From Dichomitus squalens LYAD-421 SS1 (lineage: Eukaryota > Basidiomycota > Agaricomycetes > Polyporales > Polyporaceae), in NCBI RefSeq assembly GCF_000275845.1, contig NW_006766912.1, positions 168,848 to 183,147 on the forward strand: a stretch of DNA of 14,300 nt, given 5' to 3'. Under the pieces are notes generated by a model. It did no database searches, was not told where the DNA came from, and was given only the letters and a program-made list of their open reading frames with translations. The position numbers and the translations under genes were made by a program. This document shows, in pieces, positions 1 to 8,226 of the stretch (position 1 is its first letter; each line of letters begins with the position of its first letter).

Positions 1-204
1 GCAGACGTCTATTCATACGCAGCGGCCTCTGCGCTCGGGGCGTGTACGGTCATTCGCAGCATATTCGGCGCCATATTCCCGCTGTTCTCAACGGCGTTAT
101 TCCGAGCCCTGAACCCCCGTTGGGCATCGACACTTGTCGGTTGCGTCGCGATCCTGATGATTCCAGTCCCTATCCTGCTGAAGAGGTTCGTCCGCTGCGC
201 ATAG
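1..204 (+). CDS. C-terminal fragment of a major facilitator superfamily (MFS) transporter
   Basis: This is the 3' end of a gene that starts left of the window. Frame 1 is open from base 1 to the TAG at 202-204 and gives 67 residues. It reads as the last two membrane helices of an MFS permease. The first segment runs from about residue 4 to 37 and contains 'VIRSIFGAIFPLF', which resembles the helix-11 signature of fungal drug:H+ antiporter type transporters. A short loop with 'NPRWAST' follows, then a hydrophobic helix at about 42-60 and a basic end 'LLKRFVRC'. The family exports or imports small molecules across the plasma or vacuolar membrane by proton coupling. Substrate cannot be told from this fragment. 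The fragment has no start codon in the window, so frame, hydrophobicity and the helix-11/loop/helix-12 pattern are the only support. Confidence 0.75.
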   Translation, partial: ADVYSYAAASALGACTVIRSIFGAIFPLFSTALFRALNPRWASTLVGCVAILMIPVPILLKRFVRCA

Positions 205-653
205 CTCGCTTCTGGGTAGGCTAACGGTTTATTATAGGTACGGCCCGGCGTTGCGCGCACGGTCGCGCTATACCGCGAGGGCATTGGAGGGCTGACTGGT
301 GCAATGTAGTCGGGTTACGTTGATACGGACGCAGAGATGACAAGGCAGCAATATGAGTGCGACATGTCGTAATGGCGATACTTGGGCTTGTATAGTAGTC
401 GCCAGCGGCAGGGTGCTAATGAGATGTACAGACGGACAGACTTCAGAGTATGAGGCTCGTCGGGTCGATGGCGTCGAGTAGTAGTTTGCTACGTCGGTGA
501 CGGTTCGCGAGCGTGACGATGACAGACGCGTTGGATCGTCTCACGCGCGCGCTCGGCGCTCCTCCGCTCAAGACGACCACGACGACCTTCACGGCTTCAC
601 GATCCCGCAACTTGACACGACCACCCCTGCTACCTTCTCATAAAATCGAGACT
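205..653. other. intergenic spacer between the transporter end and the cysteine-pair gene
   Basis: I see no gene here. The segment should hold the 3' trailer of the transporter and the promoter and leader of the next gene. A TATAGTA-like stretch lies near 390. The stretch just before 654 is pyrimidine-rich (about 619-640), as fungal leaders often are. An ATG at 519 is in frame with the downstream gene and open throughout, so the 519-653 part may be coding (see the next gene). Confidence 0.5.
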
Positions 654-1961
654 ATGCCCGGACCACGCAATCAGAAAAACAAGAAGAACAAGAAGGGCTT
701 GAAGAAGGCGCCGCCACACGCACCAACACCCGCAGACCCGGCCCACGACGCGAGCACTCATCATACCCCCACCCAACCGCACGAACAAATACGCGAAGCG
801 GCTAGTTCGAAATCCTCACTTAAATATCCTTTAGCAAGTCTGCCCCATCCACCGCAGGACACTCCAGACGGCCCGCTCGTCTTGGGATATGAGCCTTTGC
901 CCCAGCTGAGCAACTACGAATACCTGCACCAGCAGGAGTACGATGCAGAGCGGTTTCAACAAGTGATATACCATCATGATCCCACATACCCCCATTATTC
1001 TCCATACCCCGACGAACCACCCATACCGCCCTCGCTGCTGAAGGTCCCTTTTATTCACGACCCGGGAAACGGGCCCCGCGTCAAGGACATTCGCGCGTTC
1101 CTAGCCTCAAAGCTAGCCTCTCCGCCCTCACTGGACGATCCGTTATGTGGGGAATTCGCGGACGACGCGGTCCTGCAGATGTTATGCACCGTACTCCCAG
1201 AGGAGACCGCAACGGTACGTCATCATCAGGTTCCTCCGTCTTTTCCTCATCATTCATACGCAAGAGCATGTAGATTTTGTGGTATAACAAGAGCAGAGTG
1301 ACAGCGAGGGTATGCCCCGCGTGCCAGAGGCTGTATCGGTTAGGCGATGTCCTTCCCGACCACCTCGCGGGCGAGGACGCGCGCGCTGTGCAGGACGCCC
1401 CACCTTCTCCCTACCTCGCGAGGGAGCAGGAGCTCAGCGGCCTATGTGAGTACCCCCCGCCTCCCTGCTCGTTCCCTCACGCCCTGCAGGTCGACCTCCT
1501 TACCGCGAAACCGTGACATTCCCCCTCTTGCCCGCGTTGTCATACTCACCCCGCGCGCGTACGCAGGCTCGCCCGTGTGCTTCATCCTCGCGTCGTACAA
1601 CTATCCGGGCGCGATCCGCTCGACGTGGGGCCGGATGGCGGAGGAGCTCGACGACGCGACGTGGGACCTGCTCGACGGCCCGGGGCAGCAGGCGAACGAC
1701 ATGGGGCTCGGGATGTTGCTCAAGATGACGAGGTGCCATGATCTGGGCCTGGGCCAGCTGTTCTTCCCCGAGTTGGACATGGACTCGGACGGGACGGCTC
1801 ATGAGGAGGGGGATGAGGATGTGAAGTGGGTGGGGGAGGCGGAGGGCAAGGTTGAAGGCGTGGCCCTGCCCACGGACCGGGCAGAGGAGAAAGGCGTCGT
1901 GGAGGTTATGGAGAGATTGAGGGTAGAGGATGTGAGTGCGGTCCCCGTCCCGGTGTCGTGA
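654..1961 (+). CDS. Conserved-looking basidiomycete protein of unknown function with split CX2C...CX3C cysteine pairs
   Basis: Three exons, 654-1214, 1274-1445 and 1567-1961, join in frame to 375 residues. The introns start GTACGT (59 nt) and GTGAGT (121 nt) and end TAG and CAG. The N-terminus is strongly basic (MPGPRNQKNKKNKKGLKK), possibly a nuclear or RNA-binding tail. A Pro/Tyr/His-rich stretch follows at about 60-150. Cys201-Pro-Ala-Cys204 lies near the start of exon 2. Cys245 is split by intron 2 and forms a C-S-P-V-C group with Cys249. Together these could bind zinc. The region after it ('YNYPGAIRSTWGRMAEEL') looks well structured. The last 80 residues are Glu/Asp-rich. I recognise the style of a widely shared Agaricomycete hypothetical protein but no named family. 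An in-frame ATG at 519 would add 45 residues; I chose 654 because the Lys-rich start looks natural. Confidence 0.8.
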
Positions 1962-2829
1962 CGCTAGGACGGTAGGGCAAGTTGAGGACCGGTGTGAGTC
2001 CGCATGTTCGCTTTCGGGTTGCTTACGACGCTTCGCTCTCCTGTCATGCTACACCACTGCTTTTGACGTTCGTGAATACTAGGCTACATTTCTCCGAGGT
2101 CACTACCAGCATCGCACCCAGGATGCCAAGGACGTCGTTAGTGCGCCGTTGAGCCTTGTGCTCTCCGTATACCGTCGACTGTCACCCCATATCACCATCA
2201 TTCATGGAGCTTACCCGATGCTCCATCGTGTTACGGCTAGCAAGGGATGGGTGCGGTCTGTGCGAAGTCTCATGCTACTCCGCGTGAGTGCTCCCATCGC
2301 CAAGTCTGTTTGGCCGTGTTCCACCCGGTCGACATGGCCCACTTCGGCAATGTTCACTTCGTATCGAGTAGAACACGCTTGCCCGATTATGACCCTGCAG
2401 ATCCTCTTGCGCATCAATATGTCTACCTTCGCTTGCAAGACGTCTGACAGCTAGTCGTTGCGCCATCTATAATCAAGTCTCGTTCATAGGATACCCCGTA
2501 TATGCGACGTCCACATGCCCGATGAGGGCTCGTCGTGCTGTAAATACGACGTAGTATAATTTGGGCGGTTATCTACCGGATTCGATCCAGCCTCTCCGCT
2601 CACAAGGGAACGGGTACTGTGTTCTGCCTATGTACATACATCCGCTCGCAGCCCGCTGCCGAAGGCCACGCTTGATGGTCGTGCAGCGGGCACAAGACGG
2701 GTTGCACAAGCTCGACTGGGAAGGCGGGCCGCGAACGCTCGCACCGAGCCTGTATCTGGCGCTCAGCGAACATCTTGTACCCGCAGAGCTTCGTGCTCGC
2801 CGTCTCGACTCTCCCTCTCCGCGGTCCTA
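1962..2829. other. intergenic spacer with a possible 5' exon of the kelch gene
   Basis: No separate gene is supported at 1962-2600. A TATAAT-like element lies near 2555. From an ATG at 2630 a frame is open to 2830, and it is in register with the kelch gene. A GT at 2777 and the TAG at 2828-2830, with a pyrimidine run at about 2800-2820, could bound a 54-nt intron, which would join 49 codons (2630-2776) to codons starting at 2831. The donor (GTACCC) is weak, so this is only a candidate. Confidence 0.35.
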
Positions 2830-2860
2830 GCTGAACATCTACCGTACGGACGACCCGAAG

Positions 2861-4887
2861 ATGCCGACAGACCAGCCCCGCACTATGTCTGTAATCGACT
2901 CGCCGCGCACCTCCGGAAGCACGCTCTCGGACGTGCCCGAGGAGCAGCCGATGACCCCGAGCGCACGCTCGCCGTACTTCCACCAGGCGGTCACCGGCTC
3001 CGCAACGACGTTCAAGCCTGCTACGAGCACGACGTCTCTGTCCAGTGTTGGGGCGGGCATCACTTCGCCTTCGAGGACACCGTCGGTGACGAGCCAGCGG
3101 ACGCCTTCGGGACTCACGAGGTCGGGCACGGGGAGATCGGCCAGCGGGGACGGGGGGCCAAGCGGGGTCGCAACCCCCAGGAACCCGCGGTCTGGGTCCC
3201 CGGCGACGCTGAAGGAGCGGGAACGGGAACCGCGGGATGGCCGGGAGGGCAAGGACGAGAAGCAGGAGGGGGGCACAAGACGGGAGCGGGAAAGGGAAAG
3301 GGAAAGGGACAGGGAGGGGGGCGAGCGCGGGGGCGAGCGCAAGGGCGGGAGGCCAGGGCAGCCTCCACCGACGCACCGGATACGCAACACGCCGCACCTG
3401 CCGCATGCGAAGGACGTCGAGCTCACGCCGGCGACGCTCATGCACTGGAGCAGGGCGCCGGTGTACGGCGCGATGCCTCTGCATGGGTCGAGGGCGCATA
3501 GCGTGACGCTGATCGATAGCACTGCGTGGATGTTTGGCGGGTGCGACGAGAGCTTGTGTTGGAGGGATGTGTTCTGCTTCAATACTGGTGCGTGTGTTGT
3601 TTTCGATCGTGGCGAGCGCGTGTCGACACTCGACGGCAAGGGGGGCGAATCCGTCTTTGCTAGTCATGATAAGGAGGATTGTGGTTGGTGTTGTGAAGTC
3701 TCGTACAGTGTGGCTAGTAGAGGTCAGGCCATCCCTGTGTGCACGGTGCACAGGCTGCGGCAAGACCTCTCGGAGCCGTGCTCCTGAGATCCCTGCCGTA
3801 CTCAAATGTGCTCATATGCGGTTCCACTGGAGACATGTTACTGTCGCGGTTGTTCAGATCCTGTGCGAGCGAGTAGAGACAGGACCTCCTTTTCCTCGCC
3901 TTTGTGTTGCATCCCTCGCGCCTGCCCTTGCTCACTCTGGCGATTCAGAAACGATGCAATGGTCCCACCCTGAGGTTGTGGGAGACATCCCCCCACCCTG
4001 CCGCGCGCACACCGCGACGCTCGTCGACCGCAAGCTAATCGTCTTCGGCGGCGGTGAAGGCCCCTTGTACTACAACGACATCTACATCCTCGACACGACC
4101 ATGCGCCGCTGGGTGCACCCGATACTCCCCGAAGACGCGGTCATTCCCCCGCCGCGCCGCGCGCACACGTCCGTCCTGTACAAGGGCAAGCTGTGGATCT
4201 TCGGGGGAGGGAACGGGAGCACGGCGCTCAACGACGTGTGGACGCTCGACGTGAGCGGGCCCGTGGATCGGATGCGGTGGGAGCAGATGGAGACGAGGGG
4301 GAAGAAGCCGACCCCGCGGGGGTACCATACGGCGAACCTGATCGGGAACGTTATGGTCGTGGTGGGAGGGAGTGATGGGAGGGAGTGTTTCTCGGATATC
4401 TGGTGCCTCAACCTTGGTGCGTGCTTCGGGCGCGGATGGGGGATGCAGGGACCGACGCTGACGTTCATGGCAGATACCTTACTATGGAGCCTTGTAAAGC
4501 TCGGGGAGAACCACAAGCGGCTGTCGCATTCGGCGACGCAAGTGGGATCGTATCTATTCATCTTTGGGGGGCACGATGGGGTGACGTACATGTCTGATCT
4601 CTTGCTGTTCAACCTCGGTGGGTAGTCCTCGTTACTCGTGCTTTAGTTGCCTGGTGAGCAACGCTGACATGACTCGTTCGTCAGTGTCACTTCAGTATGA
4701 GCCCCGCCAAATCGCAGGGCGACCGCCGTCCGCCCGTGGATACCACGCTGCTTGCCTCGCTGACAGCCGCCTATTCATATTCGGAGGCTTCAACGGCGTT
4801 GAGGTCTTCGATGACGTCCACCTCCTGGACCTCGCTGGCGCAGCGTACCTCCCACAGGTCACGAGCTTCCATATCGACGTCGAATAA
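2861..4887 (+). CDS. Six-repeat kelch propeller protein with disordered N-terminal half
   Basis: Four exons, 2861-3587, 3949-4416, 4474-4617 and 4685-4887, join in frame to 513 residues; every junction splits a codon after its first base. Residues 1-115 are Ser/Thr/Pro-rich, and about 117-166 are a charged Arg/Glu/Gly run. Six kelch repeats then follow from about 207 to 502. Each has the RAH/RGYH/LSHS-type turn, a double glycine (for example WMFGG, IVFGG, LWIFGG, VVVGG, FIFGG twice) and a downstream Trp or Tyr. Kelch repeats fold into a beta-propeller that binds other proteins; some fungal relatives act in cell polarity or Ras signalling, but no partner is evident here. No enzymatic domain is seen. 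The protein ends shortly after the sixth repeat, which fits a complete propeller. The first intron is long for this genome (361 nt). The ten codons before 2861 (2831-2860) also look coding, so the true start may lie upstream. Confidence 0.88.
3288..3311 (+). repeat. GGGAAA hexamer microsatellite inside the kelch gene
   Basis: Three perfect GGGAAA units (3288-3305) and a degenerate continuation encode part of the alternating Arg-Glu run in the disordered N-terminal half of the kelch protein. Related purine-rich sequence flanks it on both sides. In-frame hexamer expansion or loss would change length without a frameshift. Confidence 0.75.
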
Positions 4888-7800
4888 TCATATCGGTCCC
4901 CTCCATCACCATTCCCATCTGTTCCTTCTGGCATGCCCCTTCGTCATCCACATTTCCTTGGTTCCTGCGGCGAACAGCGCGAAGCGTAGGCCACCGCGGC
5001 AACCGCCTTCAACATGTAACTTATACCCGCGCACCCTCTCTGATCATGATACGCCTAGCCATCTAATTTGCGTCGCGTCTGCTGTTTGCTGTCCTGCCTT
5101 CATCCCTTCTCTTTTTCCCCGCTACATAGCGTCATCAAAGTGTGTATCGTCTGGTGTCCATCTCGTCCCCTCAAGTTCTATCTAGTACCTTGCAGTCTCG
5201 CACGTCCCCGCCCCTGGCGGCCGGTCTCTTGGCGCTGCCTTCTTCAGTCACACAGTAGTCCGTTTTTCTGAGTAGGTTGTGCATATAGGTCTCAGATGTA
5301 TGTATGGAAAATCTATATCGTCACCATGTATCGTTTCGGACACAGTGTACACAGCTCTTCATGTTCCAAGGTTAGACATGCGTGAATCCGAGGATGCACT
5401 GCGACGACGTGCGTGCGTGGTTGTCTCGGAGGATGGACGGTAGGTACCGTGAGGGGGTGTCGCTGTAGATGGCGTTCGAGACGGAAGCGTGGCTGACCTG
5501 TGTTCCCCATACGCAATGGTAGCAGAGGCATCTGGCCTTACGGCGACTTATCTGAGGATGTCGACAGGGAATGCCAATACGTGACGCTACGGCTACTTCC
5601 TTCAGATATACAGCGCGCAAGCTTAGCACTTTAGGACGTCTATGAGCCTAGGCCACTGATTTCGAGGTATGTTCTTGGCAAGCCCGGAAGAGGTGCGATA
5701 CATATGCGCCCATCCTTTGCTTGGAAGCGACAGGTACCACGCGCGCACGTCCGATGCCCCCGTCCCACCCAGTTCGAAACCCGCATTCCAAATGTGGCCG
5801 AGGGCGGTCACCGCGCACCCCACTGAAGACAATACGTGGGCAATGGACTGTCCACCAGCGCATCCGTTGATATGGTCAATACAGCGCCCGCGGCCCGCTT
5901 GACAAGGTCATGTCGGTAGGCGTTGTGGAGCTGAGTCGAAGCTACATACTTGCACACACATAAACACGCGTCTGGCCTAATTATAACCTGTTCTTCTGCG
6001 CGATCTTTCGCAGCGCAGGTACCGAGGCGCGTTCACGCATCTTTCGCGTGTCGTAAAGATGGAGGCTTCTCCCGTTTATTTTGGCTGTGGACTTGTGGAG
6101 CGTCGCGATCGTCGACGCCCGGGACCGAATCCGTTTTTGGGACTGCCCCGCGGATTTGCCCTCGCACCGCAGCAGTTGGGTACCGGATGAGTTATGTGTC
6201 GCGACCTCGGGGGCAGATGAAGGCGAGGTCGCGCAGTTCTATTCATTAGGTCCAGGAGCGGCGAAGAGATAAATGTGGACATACTCGATTGATCCGTTGG
6301 CGTCAGGAGCGAGCCACGATACTGTTCACGGATATGTACTCGAGTACGATCCTCGCAAGAATCAGTCTCCTCTGACCTGGATAAAGCTAGCAGACCCGAC
6401 AGGGCGCGCCCGTCACACACTTCGACGTCCGCTCCATGTTTGCAACATCAAGACCTGATGTTGCATGGCTTCCGAGACAAATGCGTGAGCCTGTAGAAGA
6501 CGGGCGCATCGAAGCATGAAGCACGCAATGCAGTGATACATCATCGCTATGTCAAGTTTCCAAGGCTTGCGACAAGACAGATACTGTACGAGACGACAAC
6601 GTGACGTACTGACATGACATACCTGATGGATCATTGCAACGTTGAAGATGGGACGTCGGGGGCGCTCCTACATGTTATTGCGGTGTTATGGGCGCATGCC
6701 TCATGATGGCGAAAAGACAGTCGCACTCGACTCCTTGGCAGAGTGCGGCACAGGTGTGAACCATCGTGCAATGGTGGATGAAGCATGACCTGCTGATTAT
6801 GTATAAAGTTGGATGATTGAATCCAGGCAGCGATTGCTTCTGCGTACAGCTGAACCGTAACGAGGGTGCCATCCCGCTTCGAACGGGAGATGGTGAGGAC
6901 GTGTGACACGAGGGTTCGGAAGACGGGAGAGTGGCAGATGACAACCATGTCTGCCATGCGAACGAGCGCGGCAGTTGCAGCCTGTCGTAAAGCGAGGCAC
7001 CGAGGAAGAGGGGCAGTACATTGCCGGACAACCGCGTCGGATTGCAGATCCGAGTCGGGAAAAAGTACAAGACGCACTAAATTTGTGCTTCCAACTTGAA
7101 CGATCCTGCCAATGCACTTGGCGCCTGCAGATGTCGACATGGACGTCTGCGAGGGAAAGCGGTCCGGACAGCCCACGGCGTACGGCATATTTAGATCGGC
7201 AGGTCCTGTCAATGGGAGAAGCACCGAGGACTGCTCAGGAGCGTTGGAGTGGGAAGGAAGTCCCTGGCCCCACAACGCCCATCCAAGAATAACGCTACGC
7301 TTCGGTAACCTGCCAGGGAGTTCGCCATGATTCCTTCATGCTCGTCCTTCTGTGTTTCGCTCTGTCGTTGAAACTGACAGTTTCGCGAGGCAGGGGTGCG
7401 GTGCGGTGCGTCCTGATGCGCCTAGGATACTCGTGACCTTAGATAGCCGATGAGAAGACTGACGAATCAAGCAACAGGAGACATGGATGCATGGATGTTC
7501 ACGGACCAACGGCGCGCGACAGCAGCCTCTCCCAAATCGCAAGAGGCTGAATATGCAGTGGTGCAAAAATAGCTCAAACCGGGCCCCGACATACCGTGCC
7601 CCCCCTAAGTGTGTTGCTTGTGCCTGGCGTCCCCGCGGCCAGGCGCACGTTGTAGATCATGAGCGGCGGATGCCAATGAATCGGTTCCTTTGATGGCAAT
7701 GCACACGATGTCCCGGGTACAGGAGTCCTCGACATCCCAGAGCCCATAGGTGCCGCTGCTTTACAGTGGTGTGGTTGTCCAAGCCAAGAGAATGTATGTC

Positions 7801-8009
7801 AGCCGTCTATCGAGCGACTCAGCATTTGTCGGCCGGCAGGCGGGGTAGAGAGAATCCCCTAGCGACCGGCCTCTTTCTGGAAGATAACGGATCGAGCGTT
7901 GGTAGGGTGACTGGATCAGTCGCAAGTCTCTGATGCAGCCGGAGAGTGGTGTCCCAGTCGGGCCAATCACCGATGCAGAATCGAGGATCAGCGTGTGCCC
8001 AGGGGCTGC
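4888..8009. other. 3.1-kb gene-poor interval
   Basis: The first 400 bases (about 4888-5290) are pyrimidine-rich and look like the 3' trailer of the kelch gene. The rest has lower G/C than the genes. It holds a 234-codon open frame on the minus strand (6634-7335, listed separately), a plus frame at 6081-6458 broken by one stop, and open frames on both strands at about 5626-5907. None matches a family I know. Short direct repeats occur at 7384-7415 (three GTGCG units) and 7483-7498 (ATGGATG twice). From about 7700 on, the segment is presumably promoter of the secreted-protein gene; a CCCCT at about 7856 and an AGGGG at about 8001 resemble stress-response elements, but such 5-mers are common by chance. 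Confidence 0.5.
6631..7188 (-). CDS. Possible gene: unrecognised 185-residue open frame
   Basis: The frame is open for 234 codons, from 7335 down to the TGA at 6633-6631, and the first ATG in it is at 7188-7186. This is the longest open frame in the gene-poor interval, and the middle part (about 7000-6820) prefers C or G in third positions as the confident genes do. I recognise no family. The middle contains a moderately hydrophobic stretch ('MADMVVICHSPVFRTLVSHV') and the tail is His/Cys/Arg-rich and less gene-like. No clear splice junctions or promoter were found. The plus strand also has overlapping open frames (7112-7330 and 6975-7292), so the coding strand is uncertain. It could equally be a decayed gene or a chance frame. 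Confidence 0.25.
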   Translation of the reverse strand: MPYAVGCPDRFPSQTSMSTSAGAKCIGRIVQVGSTNLVRLVLFPDSDLQSDAVVRQCTAPLPRCLALRQAATAALVRMADMVVICHSPVFRTLVSHVLTISRSKRDGTLVTVQLYAEAIAAWIQSSNFIHNQQVMLHPPLHDGSHLCRTLPRSRVRLSFRHHEACAHNTAITCRSAPDVPSSTLQ

Positions 8010-8016
8010 TATATAA
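8010..8016 (+). promoter_or_regulatory. TATA box of the secreted-protein gene
   Basis: TATATAA lies 211 bases before the start codon. Shortly after it begins a CT-rich tract (about 8034-8100), the usual place of transcription start in strongly expressed fungal genes. There is no ATG between the TATA box and 8227, so the leader is free of upstream start codons. This arrangement suggests high expression. Confidence 0.7.
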
Positions 8017-8226
8017 CTCCGGTAGGGCTTGGCTCTCCATCATCCCTCTTTCCTTCCGCTCTTGTCTCTGTCTACTCGAGCTGTCGCTCGCTCCCCTTCA
8101 GGCCGGTGCCTATTGTTCACTCTAACGCGACCCGGGGTCGTTTCGTTTTCTTCGAGCTCACGAAGCATTATCACTTTCACTCCTTCCACCTGACCGGTCG
8201 TCGTTTTATCAAGTAACTTTAGCACC

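Noticed and set aside
2578..2590. GGATTCGATCC, similar to a tRNA B box
   Set aside because: The flanks do not pair as a T stem and no A box is found upstream.
2600..3805. 401-codon open frame on the minus strand
   Set aside because: It is the antisense of the kelch gene's first exon; its product is an Arg/Pro/Leu-rich low-complexity string, as expected for a shadow of a G/C-rich coding strand.
4697..5185. 162-codon plus-strand frame after the last kelch exon
   Set aside because: It begins out of frame inside the kelch coding exon and continues into a pyrimidine-rich trailer; its Ser/Pro/Leu-rich product reflects base composition.
6872..6888. Perfect tRNA T-arm look-alike on the minus strand (5-bp stem, TTCGAAG loop)
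   Set aside because: No A box and no matching acceptor stem lie at the right distance, and no cloverleaf could be folded around it.
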